Counted from the first letter of the stretch, positions 1 through 10,114 are shown. The stretch: 64,000 bases of DNA from Mycobacterium florentinum (GCF_010730355.1 NZ_AP022576.1:1674001-1738000); one strand, 5' to 3'. The notes: generated from the sequence alone by a model not told the origin. Numbers and translations: made by a program.

Positions 1-479
1 GCATCCTTGCGGCGGTCGCGGGCACTGCCGCCGTAGACCTCGACGTCGTCGATCGAGGCGCTAGCGCCCTCCGGGAGCCAGATGTCGACCGAGCCGAACC
101 GCACGTCGAGCTCGACAACCACCACCGGGCCGGCGAACCGGGCCTTGGTGAGCTCGAGCTTGACCGATCCCAGCCGGCGGACCAGCGCCAACCGGGTGGG
201 CACCGTCCATTCGCCGTGTCGGCGCAGCGAACCGGCCCAGCCGCGCAGCTCGACCCGATCAGCCGCCGAGGTGACGATCGCGCCCGGCCCGGGCAGGTCA
301 CCGACCAGGCCGTCCAGCTCGACCTGGGTGCGCGCGTAGGACACCCGCGACGAGCGCTGCTCGAACTCGTCGATATCGATCAGACCGAGCGCAACGGCGT
401 TGTGCAGCCGCCGCATCGTGCCGTTGCGGTCCGCATCGGACACGCGCAGCGTCACCATGTCCCCGCCGCTATCGGTCAT
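1..479 (-). CDS. DUF1707 domain protein (3' end outside window)
   Basis: The minus strand is open from an ATG at 479 to the window edge, giving 159 codons and no stop, so the C terminus is missing. Residues about 10-60 form a DUF1707 (SHOCT-like) domain: a VSDADRNG start, then a run with IDEFEQR and a closing VGDLPG. The rest resembles the beta-rich C-terminal part of cell-wall-active antibiotic response (LiaF-like) proteins, ending with a hydrophobic VVVVELDVRFG stretch. The family is common in actinobacteria and its biochemical role is unknown. It lies 42 bases downstream of the penicillin-binding lipoprotein on the same strand and could be cotranscribed with it, which would fit a cell-envelope role. 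That link is inference. Confidence 0.75.
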   Translation of the reverse strand, partial: MTDSGGDMVTLRVSDADRNGTMRRLHNAVALGLIDIDEFEQRSSRVSYARTQVELDGLVGDLPGPGAIVTSAADRVELRGWAGSLRRHGEWTVPTRLALVRRLGSVKLELTKARFAGPVVVVELDVRFGSVDIWLPEGASASIDDVEVYGGSARDRRKD

Positions 480-521
480 CTACGCAATTTACCGCTGCCG
501 CGGGCCTGGCGAGCCGGCGCT

Positions 522-2351
522 TCAGGTCAGATAGCCCGGCGGCAGCGACTCGAACATGAACTTGGTCATCCGGACCGCCCACTCGGAGCTGCCGCCGCCG
601 ACGATCAGCGCGGCGAAGGCCAGATCGCCGCGATACCCGGCGAACCACGAGTGCGACCCGCCCGGGAACTCGGCCTCACCGGTCTTCCCGTAGATCTCGC
701 CGCAGCCGTTGATCTCCTTGGCGGTCCCGTTGGTGACCACCAGCCGCATCATCGGCCGCAGCGCATCGATCATCTTCGGGCTGATCGGGGTGCTGTCGCC
801 CTCGACCGTCGTCGGATGGCCCGCGATCAGTTGCGGCACAGGCGTTTTCCCGGCCGCGACGGTGGCCGCGACCAGGGCCATGCCGAACGGACTGGCCAGC
901 ACCCGGCCCTGGCCGAAGCCGTCCTCGGTGCGCTCGGCCATGTCCACCGTCGGCGGCACCGAGCCGGTCACCGTGGTGATGCCGTCGACGGTGTAGTCGA
1001 TGCCGATCCCGTATTCGGCGGCCGTCTGCGTCAGGCCGCGCGGCGGCATTCTGCTGCTCAGCTCGGCGAACGTGGTGTTGCACGAACTGGCGAATGCCCG
1101 GGACATCGACACCACGCCGAGGTCGAAGCCGCCATAGTTGGGAATGGTGCGGTGCCCGATGTCGAGATGCCCCGGGCAGCCGAGCATCGAGTTGGGCGTG
1201 GCCATGTCGCGGTCGACGGCGGCCCCGGCGGTGATCATCTTGAACGTCGACCCGGGCGGGAAGAGGCCGTTGGTGGCGGGCAGGCCGTCGGCGTCGGCCG
1301 CGCCATTCTGGGCGATCGCGAGGATCTCCCCGGTCGACGGCTTGATCGCGACGATCATCGCCTTGCCGCCCTTGTTGTCCACCGCGCGCTGGGCGGCGTT
1401 CTGCACCAGCCGGTCCAAGGTGATCGACACCGACGGGGCCGGCGCCCCTTCGACCTCATGCAGCACCGCGACGTCGACGTTGTTCTGGTTGACGCTGACC
1501 ACCCGCCAGCCCGCCTGACCGTCGAGCTGGTCGATCACGGCCTTCTTGACCTGGCCGACGACGGCCGGCGCGAAATGTGGGTCGGTGGCCAGCATGTCGG
1601 CCTGCGGTGTCACCACGATGCCGGGCAAGCGGCCGATCACGGGAAACACCTTGTCGTTGTCGGCGGGAAGCAGGGTGACGCCCAGATCCACCTGGTTGGG
1701 TGTCGAGCTGGCGCGCTCGGCGAGCAGCTGCGGGTCGGTCAGCGTGTCGTTGAAGGGCCGCAGCACGTCGACGATCGAGTGGGTGGTGTAGCTCAGCGAC
1801 TGCGGCGATCCGGCCTGAGTAGCGTCCAGCGTGTAGTGGTAGCGGTAGCCCGGCGCCAGCACGTCGCTGCCGCCGAGTTCGTTCACCGAGGCGCGCCGCG
1901 GCGGGTCGGCGCGCAGCGCGAACGTCTGGTGCTCGCCCAGCTTGGGATGCAGCCCGCTGGGCGCCCAGCGGACCTCCCAGTGCCCCTCGTCGCGGGCCAT
2001 CTTCAGCTGGCCGTCGTAGCTCCACACCCGGTTCTTGGGCAGATGCCAGCTGAACCGATAGTTGACCGTGCCGGTGTCCTCGGCGTACTTCGAGCTGAGG
2101 ATCTGCGCGTCCAGGTGGGTCGCCTGCAGCCCGGCCCAGGCCGCGTTGAGCGCCTCGCGCGCCTCGTTGGGGTTGTCGCTGAGTTGGGCGGCCGTCGCGG
2201 TGTCGCCGACGGCCAAGGCGCGGAAGAACTTCTCCGCGGCGGGGCCCGGGCCGTCGGGCCGCGGCGTGCATCCAGACAGCGCGGCGGCCGCGACGAGCAG
2301 CAGGGTCGCGGCGACCGAAACAGCTGATACTGGTGAGGTTTTTGTGGCCAT
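522..2351 (-). CDS. Penicillin-binding lipoprotein (class B-like transpeptidase)
   Basis: This 609-residue protein corresponds to H37Rv Rv2864c (about 603 aa). It should cross-link peptidoglycan stem peptides outside the membrane. The start chosen is the ATG at 2351, since it places a lipoprotein signal directly at the N terminus with lipobox LSGC and Cys28; an earlier in-frame start at 2408 would add 19 residues before the signal. An NTF2-like MecA_N-type domain follows (about 33-145), then a dimerisation region, then the transpeptidase with all three motifs: STFK at 368-371, SCN at 423-425 and KTG at 556-558. All catalytic motifs are intact, so it should be an active, beta-lactam-sensitive enzyme. 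The GNAT gene lies upstream on the same strand, 172 bases away. Confidence 0.95.
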   Translation of the reverse strand: MATKTSPVSAVSVAATLLLVAAAALSGCTPRPDGPGPAAEKFFRALAVGDTATAAQLSDNPNEAREALNAAWAGLQATHLDAQILSSKYAEDTGTVNYRFSWHLPKNRVWSYDGQLKMARDEGHWEVRWAPSGLHPKLGEHQTFALRADPPRRASVNELGGSDVLAPGYRYHYTLDATQAGSPQSLSYTTHSIVDVLRPFNDTLTDPQLLAERASSTPNQVDLGVTLLPADNDKVFPVIGRLPGIVVTPQADMLATDPHFAPAVVGQVKKAVIDQLDGQAGWRVVSVNQNNVDVAVLHEVEGAPAPSVSITLDRLVQNAAQRAVDNKGGKAMIVAIKPSTGEILAIAQNGAADADGLPATNGLFPPGSTFKMITAGAAVDRDMATPNSMLGCPGHLDIGHRTIPNYGGFDLGVVSMSRAFASSCNTTFAELSSRMPPRGLTQTAAEYGIGIDYTVDGITTVTGSVPPTVDMAERTEDGFGQGRVLASPFGMALVAATVAAGKTPVPQLIAGHPTTVEGDSTPISPKMIDALRPMMRLVVTNGTAKEINGCGEIYGKTGEAEFPGGSHSWFAGYRGDLAFAALIVGGGSSEWAVRMTKFMFESLPPGYLT

Positions 2352-2523
2352 CGTTGCTGATGTTAAGAACTGAGGCTTGGACTGCGGCGCCGACACACCG
2401 AGACCCAAGCGTTATGTAACGCAGCCGACTTCCGTTTCTGCCAAATGTGCGGACCGGCGCACATTCGATGGCGAGTGCCCGGATAGCCGCACACTCGCGA
2501 GCGGTGCGGGTTGTTCCCGAACC

Positions 2524-3378
2524 TCAGTCGAGCAGCACGGTTGCGAACGTGCCGACCTCGGCGAAGCCCACCCGGGCGTAGGCGGCCCGCGCCACCTCGT
2601 TGAAGTCGTTCACGTAGAGGCTGGCGATGCGCCCACTGCCGACGATCACGGCGGCCAGCATCGCGGTGCCGCGGGCGCCGAGCCCCAGGCCACGCCACTC
2701 AGGGTGCACCCAGACGCCCTGGATCTGGCCGACCGCGGGCGATTGCGACCCCACCTCGGCCTTGAAGACGACCTGACCGTGCTCGAAGCGGGCCCAGGCG
2801 CGCCCGGCGGCGATCAGGCTGGCCACCCGGCGCCGATAGCCTCGACCGCCGTCGCCGAGCCGCGGGTCGATGCCGACCTCGCCGATGAACATGTCCACCG
2901 CGGCGACCAGGTAGGCGTCCAGCTCCTCGGGCCGCACCTGGCGCACCTCGGCGTCGAGATCGCACATCGGGTGTTTGGTCAGCGCCATCAGCGGCTGGCG
3001 TTCGCGCACGTCACGCGCCGGCCCCCAGGCCGTCGCGAGCCGCTCCCACATCGGCAGCACCAGGCTGGCCCGCCCGACCAGCGAGGAGCAACGCCGCGTG
3101 CCGCTCATCGCCTCGTCGGCGAACGCATTCAGGTCGGCCGGCAGCCCGCGCAGCGGGATCAGGTTGGCGCCGGCGAAGCACAGCGACTCGTCAGCGCCAC
3201 GGCGGGTCCACAGCTCCCCACCGATCGCGCCGGGGTCGATGCCGTGATCGGCGACGCGGGAGGCGACCATGCAGGACCCGATCGGGTCCTCGTCCAAAAC
3301 CCGCCCCACCGCGGCGGCGTCACGCACCACGGACACCCGTCTGTCGCCAACGAGGCGAAACAGGGGCGGAGCCGACAT
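2524..3378 (-). CDS. GNAT-family acetyltransferase with DUF4081 N-terminal domain
   Basis: This 284-residue protein has the same length as H37Rv Rv2867c. The C-terminal half is a GNAT fold: beta-strand QIQGVWVHPEWRG followed by the acetyl-CoA-binding turn GLGLGARG (the R/Q-x-x-G-x-G/A type) and the typical closing VNDFNEVARAAYARVGF. The N-terminal half matches the DUF4081 extension seen in actinobacterial GNAT proteins. The start at 3378 gives MSAPPLFRL; an earlier in-frame start at 3417 would add 13 residues and spoil the length match. It lies 55 bases after ispG on the same strand, so it may share that operon. The acceptor substrate is unknown. Confidence 0.88.
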   Translation of the reverse strand: MSAPPLFRLVGDRRVSVVRDAAAVGRVLDEDPIGSCMVASRVADHGIDPGAIGGELWTRRGADESLCFAGANLIPLRGLPADLNAFADEAMSGTRRCSSLVGRASLVLPMWERLATAWGPARDVRERQPLMALTKHPMCDLDAEVRQVRPEELDAYLVAAVDMFIGEVGIDPRLGDGGRGYRRRVASLIAAGRAWARFEHGQVVFKAEVGSQSPAVGQIQGVWVHPEWRGLGLGARGTAMLAAVIVGSGRIASLYVNDFNEVARAAYARVGFAEVGTFATVLLD

Positions 3379-3433
3379 CTGGCGAACTCTCTGTGGTGCG
3401 AACTGAGGGGCCAGCAAGAGCGAACTGGTCTTA

Positions 3434-4606
3434 TCAGCTTACGGTGACAATTGGCGTCCCGCTTGCTGTTGTGCCAGGACCGTTATCACTTTCCTCGCCC
3501 ATTTCGGAGGCCAGCCGCATCGCCTCTTCGATCAAGGTCTCGACGATCTGGGCTTCGGGAACGGTCTTGATCACCTCGCCCCGAACGAAGATCTGGCCCT
3601 TGCCATTTCCGGAGGCAACGCCGAGATCGGCCTCGCGGGCCTCCCCCGGACCGTTGACGACGCAGCCCATCACCGCGACCCGCAACGGCACGTCGAGCCC
3701 GTCCAGGCCCGCGGAGACGGCGTTGGCCAGGGTGTAGACGTCGACCTGCGCACGACCGCACGACGGGCAGGAGACGATTTCCAGCCCGCGCGGCCGCAGG
3801 TTCAGCGACTCGAGAATCTGAATGCCGACCTTGACTTCCTCGACCGGCGGCGCCGACAGCGACACCCGGATGGTGTCGCCGATACCCCGCGACAGCAGGG
3901 CGCCGAAGGCCACCGCCGACTTGATGGTGCCCTGGAAGGCCGGTCCGGCCTCGGTCACGCCCAGGTGCAGCGGGTAGTCGCACGCCGCGGCCAGCTGCTC
4001 GTAGGCCGCGACCATCACGACGGGATCGTTGTGCTTGACGCTGATCTTGATGTCGCCGAAGCCGTGCTCCTCGAACAGCGAGGCCTCCCACAGCGCCGAC
4101 TCGACCAGCGCCTCGGGCGTGGCCTTGCCGTACTTCTCCATGAACCGCTTGTCCAGCGAGCCGGCGTTGACGCCGATGCGGATGGGGATCCCCGCCGCGC
4201 CGGCCGCCTTGGCGACCTCACCGACCCGGCCGTCGAACTCCTTGATGTTGCCCGGATTGACCCGCACCGCAGCACATCCGGCGTCGATCGCGGCGAAGAT
4301 GTACTTCGGCTGGAAGTGGATGTCGGCGATCACCGGGATCTGGCTGTGCCGGGCGATCTCGGCCAGCGCGTCGGCATCCTCCTGACGCGGGCAGGCCACC
4401 CGGACGATGTCGCAGCCGGCGGCCGTCAGCTCGGCGATCTGCTGCAGCGTCGTGTTGACGTCGTGGGTCTTGGTGGTGCACATCGACTGCACCGAAATCG
4501 GGGAATCGCTGCCGACGCCGACGTCGCGGACCATCAATTGGCGCGTTTTGCGCCGGGGCGCAAGTGTGGGCGCCGGAGCCTCCGGCATGCCCAGGCCAAT
4601 GTCCAC
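3434..4606 (-). CDS. ispG: 4-hydroxy-3-methylbut-2-en-1-yl diphosphate synthase
   Basis: IspG (GcpE) reduces 2-C-methyl-D-erythritol 2,4-cyclodiphosphate to HMBPP, the penultimate step of the MEP isoprenoid pathway, with a 4Fe-4S cluster. The protein has 390 residues and corresponds to H37Rv Rv2868c (387 aa). The cluster ligands are visible in CPSCGRAQ and in CVVNGPGEA; the TIM-barrel part carries VRVNPGNI and KISVKHND. The open frame extends to 4918, but the true start is the GTG at 4606. It has a GAAGGA ribosome site 8 bases upstream and gives the family N terminus xDIGLGMP. It follows rip1 by 35 bases, and dxr, an earlier enzyme of the same pathway, is the next gene upstream. Confidence 0.97.
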   Translation of the reverse strand: MDIGLGMPEAPAPTLAPRRKTRQLMVRDVGVGSDSPISVQSMCTTKTHDVNTTLQQIAELTAAGCDIVRVACPRQEDADALAEIARHSQIPVIADIHFQPKYIFAAIDAGCAAVRVNPGNIKEFDGRVGEVAKAAGAAGIPIRIGVNAGSLDKRFMEKYGKATPEALVESALWEASLFEEHGFGDIKISVKHNDPVVMVAAYEQLAAACDYPLHLGVTEAGPAFQGTIKSAVAFGALLSRGIGDTIRVSLSAPPVEEVKVGIQILESLNLRPRGLEIVSCPSCGRAQVDVYTLANAVSAGLDGLDVPLRVAVMGCVVNGPGEAREADLGVASGNGKGQIFVRGEVIKTVPEAQIVETLIEEAMRLASEMGEESDNGPGTTASGTPIVTVS

Positions 4607-4641
4607 TGTTCGACTTCCTTCGGTTTGGTTACTGAAGTTGA

Positions 4642-5865
4642 TTACTGAAAGAGCCTGATCGGGTTGACCAGGTCGGCGGTCACGGTCAGCAACATGTAGC
4701 CGACCACGAACACCAACACCACATAGGTCGCCGGCATCAGCTTGAGGTAGTTCACCGGCGCCGCCGCGACCATGCCGCGGGCCGAGCGGATGACGTTGCG
4801 GATCTTTTCGAACACCGCGACGGCGATGTGGCCGCCGTCGAACGGCAGCAGCGGCAACAGGTTGATCGCGCCCAGGATCAGGTTCAGCTGCGCCAGGAAG
4901 AACCAGAACGCCACCCACAACCCGTGGTCGACGGTGTCACCGCCGATGATGCTGGCGCCGACGACGCTCATCGGCGTCTGCGGGTCGCGCTGTCCACCGC
5001 CGATCGCATGCACCAGCGCGCCGACCTTGCCCGGGATGGCGACCAACGCCTTGCCCACCTCGGCGGTCAGGTCGCCGGTGAAGGCGAAGGTGGCGGGGAT
5101 GGCGCCGAGCGCGCCGTAGTGCGTGGGCGCGACCTTGACGCCGCCGACGCCCATCGCGCCGACCGTCGAGGGTGCGGGCTTTGCGTCCTGACCGTTGCCT
5201 CCGCTGGGCAAGTAGCGCTGCGTTTGGGCGATATCGACGTAGGCGGTGATCGGGGTGCCGTCGCGTTCGACGACAACCGGGACGGTGCCGTGCAGCTTGC
5301 GGATCGCGGCGGCCATGTCGTCGAAGGTGGACACCTGGGTGTCTCCGACCTTGACGACGACGTCGCCGGGGCGGATGCCGGCCAGCGCGGCCGGACCGGG
5401 ACCGGTGCAGTCCCCGAGCTTGCCTGGCGCGACTTCCGGTGCGATACAAGCGGTTTCGCCGACGATCGCCCGAGTGGGCGGGTGCAGGTTGGGCAGTCCC
5501 CAGACCAGTGCGATCACGTAGATCAGCACCACGCAGATGATGAAGTTCATGCCCGGGCCGGCGAAGAGCACCGCGACCCGCTTCCACGTCGTCTGCTTGT
5601 ACATGGCCCGGTCGGTCTCGTCGGGCGCCAGGTCCTCGACCGGGGTCATCCCGGCGATGTCGCAGAAGCCGCCCAGCGGCACGGCCTTGACGCCGTACTC
5701 GGTCTCGCCGCGCCGGGTCGACCACAGCGTGGGACCGAAGCCGACGAAATAGCGGCGCACCTTCATACCGGTGGCACGAGCGACCCACATGTGGCCGCAC
5801 TCGTGCAAGGCCACCGAGATCAGGATGGCCAGCGCGAACAGCACAATGCCGATTGCGAACATCAT
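4642..5865 (-). CDS. rip1: Site-2 (RseP-type) intramembrane zinc metalloprotease Rip1
   Basis: The protein has 407 residues, near the 404 of H37Rv Rv2869c. Rip1 cleaves anti-sigma factors inside the membrane and so controls several extracytoplasmic sigma factors. The zinc site is HECGH at residues 21-25 in the first membrane helix; the third ligand motif FDGGH lies in the C-terminal helices after the NLLPLLP turn. A PDZ domain sits between (about 120-210), with the loop [13 protein letters not shown]. The first helix spans about 3-19 and the last [14 protein letters not shown] segment closes the protein. It lies between dxr (6 bases upstream) and ispG (35 bases downstream) in one operon, the usual mycobacterial arrangement. 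Confidence 0.97.
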   Translation of the reverse strand: MMFAIGIVLFALAILISVALHECGHMWVARATGMKVRRYFVGFGPTLWSTRRGETEYGVKAVPLGGFCDIAGMTPVEDLAPDETDRAMYKQTTWKRVAVLFAGPGMNFIICVVLIYVIALVWGLPNLHPPTRAIVGETACIAPEVAPGKLGDCTGPGPAALAGIRPGDVVVKVGDTQVSTFDDMAAAIRKLHGTVPVVVERDGTPITAYVDIAQTQRYLPSGGNGQDAKPAPSTVGAMGVGGVKVAPTHYGALGAIPATFAFTGDLTAEVGKALVAIPGKVGALVHAIGGGQRDPQTPMSVVGASIIGGDTVDHGLWVAFWFFLAQLNLILGAINLLPLLPFDGGHIAVAVFEKIRNVIRSARGMVAAAPVNYLKLMPATYVVLVFVVGYMLLTVTADLVNPIRLFQ

Positions 5866-5871
5866 CAGGCG

Positions 5872-7083
5872 CTAGGACCTTTCTAAAACCATTCCCGAGA
5901 CCTTGGCTGGGGCTGTAGTCGCGACCGCGCGCTGCGCTCGCTCCCGCGCCCAGCGCTGCGCGTCTAGTACCTCTTCCACGTTAGCCGGTGAAACGGCCCA
6001 TTGGTCGGCGGCGCTCAGCACGTCGGCGATTGTTCCGACGATGGCCGGAAAGCCGATACGGCCGTCCAGGAAGGCCGCCGCGGCCTCTTCGTTGGCGGCG
6101 TTGTACACGGCGGTCATGCAGCCGCCGGTCTCGCCGGCCTGGCGGGCCAGCTCGACGGCCGGGAAAACGTCACTGTCCAACGGCTCGAATTCCCAGGTAG
6201 AGGCGGTGGTGAAGTCGCAGTAGGCGGCCGCGCCGGGCACCCGCCGCGGCCAGCCCAGCGCCAGCGAGATGGGCAGCTTCATGTCCGGCGGGCTGGCCTG
6301 GGCGATCGTCGAGCCATCGATGAACGTGACCATTGAATGAACAATCGACTGTGGGTGCACCACGACCTCGATGCGGTCGTAGGGGATGCCGAACAGCAGG
6401 TGGGTTTCGATGAGCTCGAGGCCCTTGTTCACCAGCGACGCCGAGTTCAGCGTGTTCATCGGGCCCATCGACCAGGTCGGATGGGCACCGGCCTGCTCCG
6501 GGGTGACGGCCTGAAGATCGGCGGCCGCCCAGCCGCGAAACGGTCCGCCCGAGGCGGTCAGCACCAGCTTGGCGACCTCGTCGGGCTCGCCGCCGCGCAG
6601 GCACTGGGCCAGTGCGGAGTGTTCGGAATCGACCGGCACGATCTGCCCCGGTCGCGCGGCCTTCAGGACCAGCGGACCGCCGGCGATCAGCGATTCCTTG
6701 TTGGCCAGCGCCAGCCGGGCCCCCGAGTGCAGCGCCGCCAGGGTCGGCCGCAGTCCCAGCGCCCCGACCAGGGCATTGAGCACGACGTCTGCCTCGGTCT
6801 CCTGGACCAGCCGGGTGACCGCTTCGGGGCCGTGGAAGGGCACGTCACCGAGCGTCGCGGCGGCGCGCTCGTCGGCGACGGCGATGTTGGTCACCCCGGT
6901 CTCGCCGCGTTGGCGGGCCAGCAGGTCCGGGTTCGACCCGCCGGCCGCCAGCCCGACCACCTCGAAGCGGTCCGGGTTGGCGGCGATGACCTCGAGCGCC
7001 TGGGTGCCGATGGAGCCGGTGCTGCCCAACACGAGCACGCGGATGGGGCCGTCGACCTGCGCTGCGGTGGTAGGCGTGGTCAC
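5872..7083 (-). CDS. dxr: 1-deoxy-D-xylulose 5-phosphate reductoisomerase
   Basis: Dxr (IspC) converts DXP to 2-C-methyl-D-erythritol 4-phosphate with NADPH, the first committed step of the MEP pathway and the target of fosmidomycin. It has 403 residues, against about 413 in H37Rv Rv2870c. The NADPH-binding loop [11 protein letters not shown] is near the N terminus; the metal and substrate region shows PVDSEHSA and a flexible loop with [29 protein letters not shown] is the conserved substrate-binding segment. It is the first gene of dxr-rip1-ispG, and the 218 bases upstream, up to the divergent small membrane gene, should hold the promoters of both. Confidence 0.97.
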   Translation of the reverse strand: MTTPTTAAQVDGPIRVLVLGSTGSIGTQALEVIAANPDRFEVVGLAAGGSNPDLLARQRGETGVTNIAVADERAAATLGDVPFHGPEAVTRLVQETEADVVLNALVGALGLRPTLAALHSGARLALANKESLIAGGPLVLKAARPGQIVPVDSEHSALAQCLRGGEPDEVAKLVLTASGGPFRGWAAADLQAVTPEQAGAHPTWSMGPMNTLNSASLVNKGLELIETHLLFGIPYDRIEVVVHPQSIVHSMVTFIDGSTIAQASPPDMKLPISLALGWPRRVPGAAAYCDFTTASTWEFEPLDSDVFPAVELARQAGETGGCMTAVYNAANEEAAAAFLDGRIGFPAIVGTIADVLSAADQWAVSPANVEEVLDAQRWARERAQRAVATTAPAKVSGMVLERS

Positions 7084-7301
7084 TCACTCATTGTGCCTCC
7101 CGGTGGGGGGCCGCGGGCCATGGTGGCGCGAGTCTGCGCTTGCGGACTCCACCCTGCGCTTAGGGCGGGCAAACCGCGGAAGTCACGCCGTGGACGCAGG
7201 GTCGACGCCCCGCGACGCACACTCGACGCGACGAGTGCCGCCAGTGACGGCGTGTGCCAGAATCTCTGATCAGAAGACGATCCGATCCGAAGGGAATCGC
7301 C

Positions 7302-7556
7302 GTGGCCAGTACCGAGGTGGAGCACTACGACGGCGTCGACCCGGCCGAGGTGCCATCCGCCGGGTGGGGATGGAGCAAGATCAACATCCGCACCTGGCAC
7401 GGCGTCGGCGTGTTCGGGGTCATCTTCCTGCTGGCGATGCTGCGCGGCAATCACGTCGGCCACGTCGAGGACAACTTCCTGATCGGGTTCGCCGTCCTCA
7501 CCCTCTTCATCCTGATCCGAGACATCTGGGGCCGCCGGCGCGGCTGGATCCGCTAG
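7302..7556 (+). CDS. Small DUF2631 membrane protein
   Basis: This is an 84-residue protein corresponding to H37Rv Rv2876. The GTG at 7302 is chosen because AAGGGAA lies 5 bases upstream and because the family starts with VASTEVEHYDGV. Two hydrophobic helices are visible: TWHGVGVFGVIFLLAML (about 31-47) and FLIGFAVLTLFILIRDIW (about 58-75), followed by a basic tail WGRRRGWIR, which suggests a cytoplasmic C terminus. Function is unknown. In H37Rv the mpt83-dipZ-mpt70 genes sit between dxr and this gene; here they are absent. Its stop lies 14 bases from the convergent end of the CcdA-like gene. Confidence 0.85.
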   Translation: MASTEVEHYDGVDPAEVPSAGWGWSKINIRTWHGVGVFGVIFLLAMLRGNHVGHVEDNFLIGFAVLTLFILIRDIWGRRRGWIR

Positions 7557-7570
7557 CGCTCAGCCGCTGC

Positions 7571-8428
7571 TCAACGCCGCGCTCGTCGGTGCCAGGCGCT
7601 CACCAGCGCCGCGGCCACCAGTGCGACCAACGCCACAACCCACGGCCAGACGCCGTGCTGGTGCACCCAACCGGCCAGCGTGCCCTGTAGCCGCCCCGCC
7701 GCGAGGATCACCGCGTCCCGGGGATCGGCCGCGGCGTTCAGCAACCGCAACTCGTAGAGACCGTAGTAGCCGACGTAAAGCCCGACCAGGATCAGCAGCG
7801 CGCCGCCGATCCGGTTGACGAACGGCAGGATTCGGCGCAGCCGATCGGCCAGCGCCGAGCTCGCGGTCGCGGCGGCGATGGCGAGCACGCCGACCACCAG
7901 GGTCAGGCCCGCGACATACGCCAGATAGATCGACACCCCGGTGAGCACCGACCCGCTGCGCAGGCCCGCGGCGGTGACCGCCAGGAACGGCCCGATCGTG
8001 CACGACAGCGAGGCAATCGCGTAGCTGATGCCGTAGCCGTACATGCCCGTTATTCGCGTCGGGGCCCACCGCGGCCCCAACGACCGAGGCGTCAGCGCGG
8101 TCAGCTCCCGACCCGCGAGCAGCCAAATCCCAAGCGCGACAAGCACAATCCCGATCACCACGGTCGCGTACGGCAGGTATCGCTGCACCGCCGTGGCCGC
8201 CGAGATGGTCAACGCGCCGAACACCGCGAACACCGTCAGGAAACCGAGCGCCATGCCGGCGGTGGCGGCCAGCGCACGACCCAGGCCGCCAAGCGGACTG
8301 GGTCGCTCCCCGTCGCGCTGGCCGCGCACCACGAGCAGCAGGTAGGCGGGCAGCATGGCGAACCCGCACGGGTTCACCGCGGCCACCAGCCCGGCAGCGA
8401 ATGCCAGACCGACGAGCCCCTGGTTCAC
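7571..8428 (-). CDS. CcdA/DsbD-type membrane thiol-disulfide transporter
   Basis: The protein has 285 residues and corresponds to H37Rv Rv2877c. It is a multi-helix membrane protein with the two family cysteines in separate helices: NPCGFAMLP near residue 20 and SCTIGPFL in the middle. CcdA proteins carry electrons from cytoplasmic thioredoxin across the membrane to extracytoplasmic thioredoxin-like partners. The partner here is very likely MPT53, whose stop overlaps this gene's GTG start (GTGA at 8425-8428), implying translational coupling. The open frame runs on to 8746 inside mpt53, but that part is out of frame with it and not real. It ends with a basic WHRRARR tail. Confidence 0.92.
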   Translation of the reverse strand: MNQGLVGLAFAAGLVAAVNPCGFAMLPAYLLLVVRGQRDGERPSPLGGLGRALAATAGMALGFLTVFAVFGALTISAATAVQRYLPYATVVIGIVLVALGIWLLAGRELTALTPRSLGPRWAPTRITGMYGYGISYAIASLSCTIGPFLAVTAAGLRSGSVLTGVSIYLAYVAGLTLVVGVLAIAAATASSALADRLRRILPFVNRIGGALLILVGLYVGYYGLYELRLLNAAADPRDAVILAAGRLQGTLAGWVHQHGVWPWVVALVALVAAALVSAWHRRARR

Positions 8429-8934
8429 TTCAGCGCGGCCACCCGGCCGGCCAGTTCCTGCTGGGACATCGCCGAGGTGGGGTTGTTGACGAACGTCGAG
8501 CTGCCGTCCGCCCGGTAGAACACGTACGCCGGCTGCCAGGGCACGTTGTAGCGCGCCCAGATCGAGCCGTCGGCGTCGTTGAGGTTGGTGAAGTTCAGGC
8601 CGTACTTGGAGACGAAAGCCTGCTCCGCGCCGACATCGGAGTGCCCCGCGATGCCGACGAAGGTGACACCCGGGTTGGCGGCCGCCACCTGGGCGACTCC
8701 GGGAGCTTCGGCGTTGCAGAACGGGCAGAACGGCGCCCAGAACCACAGCACCGCCGGTTTTCCTTGCAGGCCGGCGCCGTTGAACGGCGCACCACTCAGT
8801 GTGGTTCCGCTGAACTGCAGTCGATCGTCGGCGGCCTGTGCCCGCGGCGCGGCCGATACCAGGACAACCGCGACAAGGCCTGTCGCGATGGCCGCGGCAA
8901 ACATCTTGAAGCGTGCTAACAAGCGAATCGTCAT
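8425..8934 (-). CDS. mpt53: Secreted thioredoxin-like disulfide oxidoreductase MPT53 (DsbE-type)
   Basis: The protein has 169 residues (H37Rv Rv2878c: 173). A signal peptide covers about residues 1-34 and ends in AQA before ADDRL. The thioredoxin fold follows with the redox centre WAPFCPFC at Cys70 and Cys73, and the cis-proline loop VPWQPAYVF. MPT53 of M. tuberculosis is known as an extracytoplasmic DsbE-like oxidant of exported proteins. The ATG at 8934 has a strong GAAGGGGG ribosome site. It is the first gene of a two-gene unit with the CcdA-like transporter. The mpt70/mpt83/dipZ genes found next to it in H37Rv are missing here. Confidence 0.95.
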   Translation of the reverse strand: MTIRLLARFKMFAAAIATGLVAVVLVSAAPRAQAADDRLQFSGTTLSGAPFNGAGLQGKPAVLWFWAPFCPFCNAEAPGVAQVAAANPGVTFVGIAGHSDVGAEQAFVSKYGLNFTNLNDADGSIWARYNVPWQPAYVFYRADGSSTFVNNPTSAMSQQELAGRVAALK

Positions 8935-8990
8935 GCCAACCCCCTTCGCTGGACTGCTACCTCACAACACGTCGTAGCCGACCGCCTGGT

Positions 8991-10085
8991 TCAGCCCCTC
9001 TCGGCGGCCAGCTGTCCGCAGGCAGCGCTGATCTCGCGGCCACGGGTGTCGCGGACCGTGCACGAGACGCCTTTTGCCCGGACCCGCCGGACGAACTCGC
9101 GCTCGGTGTCCTTGGGGCTGGCGTCCCAGTCACTGCCCGGCGTCGGGTTGAGCGGAATCAGGTTCACGTGCACCAGCGGTCCGAGGGCGCCGTGCAGTCG
9201 CTTGCCGAGCACGTCGGCCCGCCAGGGCTGGTCGTTGACGTCGCGAATCAACGCGTATTCGATCGACACCCGCCGACCGGTCACGTCGCCGTAGTAGCGG
9301 GCGGCATCGAGCGCCTCGCTGATCTTCCAGCGGTTGTTGACCGGAACCAGCGTGTCGCGCAGTTCGTCGTCCGGCGCGTGCAGCGACAGCGCCAGCGTCA
9401 CACCCAGCCGTTCGTAGGCGAGCTTGCGAATCGCCGGGGCCAGGCCGACCGTCGACACCGTCACCGAGCGGGCCGAGATGCCGAAGCCGTGCGGCGGCGC
9501 CTCGGTGATGCGCCGCACCGCGGCCAGCGTCCTGGCGTAATTGGCCAGCGGCTCCCCCATGCCCATGAACACCACGTTCGACAGCCGGTCACCGAACTCG
9601 TCGCGCAGCGTCACCGCAGCGGCGCGCACCTGCTCGGCGATCTCCGCCGTCGACAGGTTGCGGGTCAATCCGCCCTGGCCGGTCGCACAGAACGGACACG
9701 CCATGCCGCAGCCGGCCTGCGACGAGATGCACACGGTGTTGCGCTGCGGATAGCGCATCAGCACCGATTCGAAGGTGGTGCCATCGATGGCCCGCCACAA
9801 CGTCTTTCGCGTCTGACCGGCGTCGCAGGTGATTTCGGTGGCGACGGTGAGCAGGTTCGGGAACATCGTCTCGGCGATCACATCGCGCACCGCCGCCGGC
9901 AGGTCGGTCATCTGCCGCGGGTCGGCGATCAGCCGGCCGTAGTACTGGTGGGCGAGCTGCTTGGCCCGAAACGCCGGCAGGCCGAGCTCCGCGACGGCCG
10001 ACGCCCGGCCACCCGCGTCGAGGTCGGCGAGGTGCCGCGGCGGCCTGCCCGCGCGCGGTGCTTCGAATACCAGTTGTTGGACCAT
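8991..10085 (-). CDS. rlmN: Dual-specificity 23S rRNA/tRNA (adenine-C2) methyltransferase
   Basis: RlmN methylates C2 of A2503 in 23S rRNA and of A37 in some tRNAs, using radical SAM chemistry. The protein has 364 residues. The cluster ligands C126, C130 and C133 lie in CGMACPFC; the SAM site includes [13 protein letters not shown]-terminal Cys356 in SAACGQL corresponds to the residue that carries the transient methyl group in the E. coli enzyme. The start is the ATG at 10085 ([10 protein letters not shown]); the frame stays open upstream into cdsA, but that part has no family similarity. It lies 29 bases after cdsA. Confidence 0.96.
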   Translation of the reverse strand: MVQQLVFEAPRAGRPPRHLADLDAGGRASAVAELGLPAFRAKQLAHQYYGRLIADPRQMTDLPAAVRDVIAETMFPNLLTVATEITCDAGQTRKTLWRAIDGTTFESVLMRYPQRNTVCISSQAGCGMACPFCATGQGGLTRNLSTAEIAEQVRAAAVTLRDEFGDRLSNVVFMGMGEPLANYARTLAAVRRITEAPPHGFGISARSVTVSTVGLAPAIRKLAYERLGVTLALSLHAPDDELRDTLVPVNNRWKISEALDAARYYGDVTGRRVSIEYALIRDVNDQPWRADVLGKRLHGALGPLVHVNLIPLNPTPGSDWDASPKDTEREFVRRVRAKGVSCTVRDTRGREISAACGQLAAERG

Positions 10086-10114
10086 GACCCGTCCAGTATC
10101 GGTCAGTGATGGGC

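Noticed and set aside
216..2327. Very long open frame (703 codons) on the plus strand opposite the penicillin-binding lipoprotein
   Set aside because: It is Arg/Gly/His-rich with no domain; long antisense frames are expected at this G+C, and the opposite strand has a complete, motif-rich gene.
2377..3447. 356-codon plus-strand frame opposite the GNAT gene
   Set aside because: Composition is that of a shadow frame, and the GNAT gene on the other strand has the right length and motifs.
4607..4918. N-terminal extension of ispG into rip1
   Set aside because: It overlaps rip1 coding sequence, is Arg/Gly-rich, and the GTG at 4606 has an ideal ribosome site and a family-like start.
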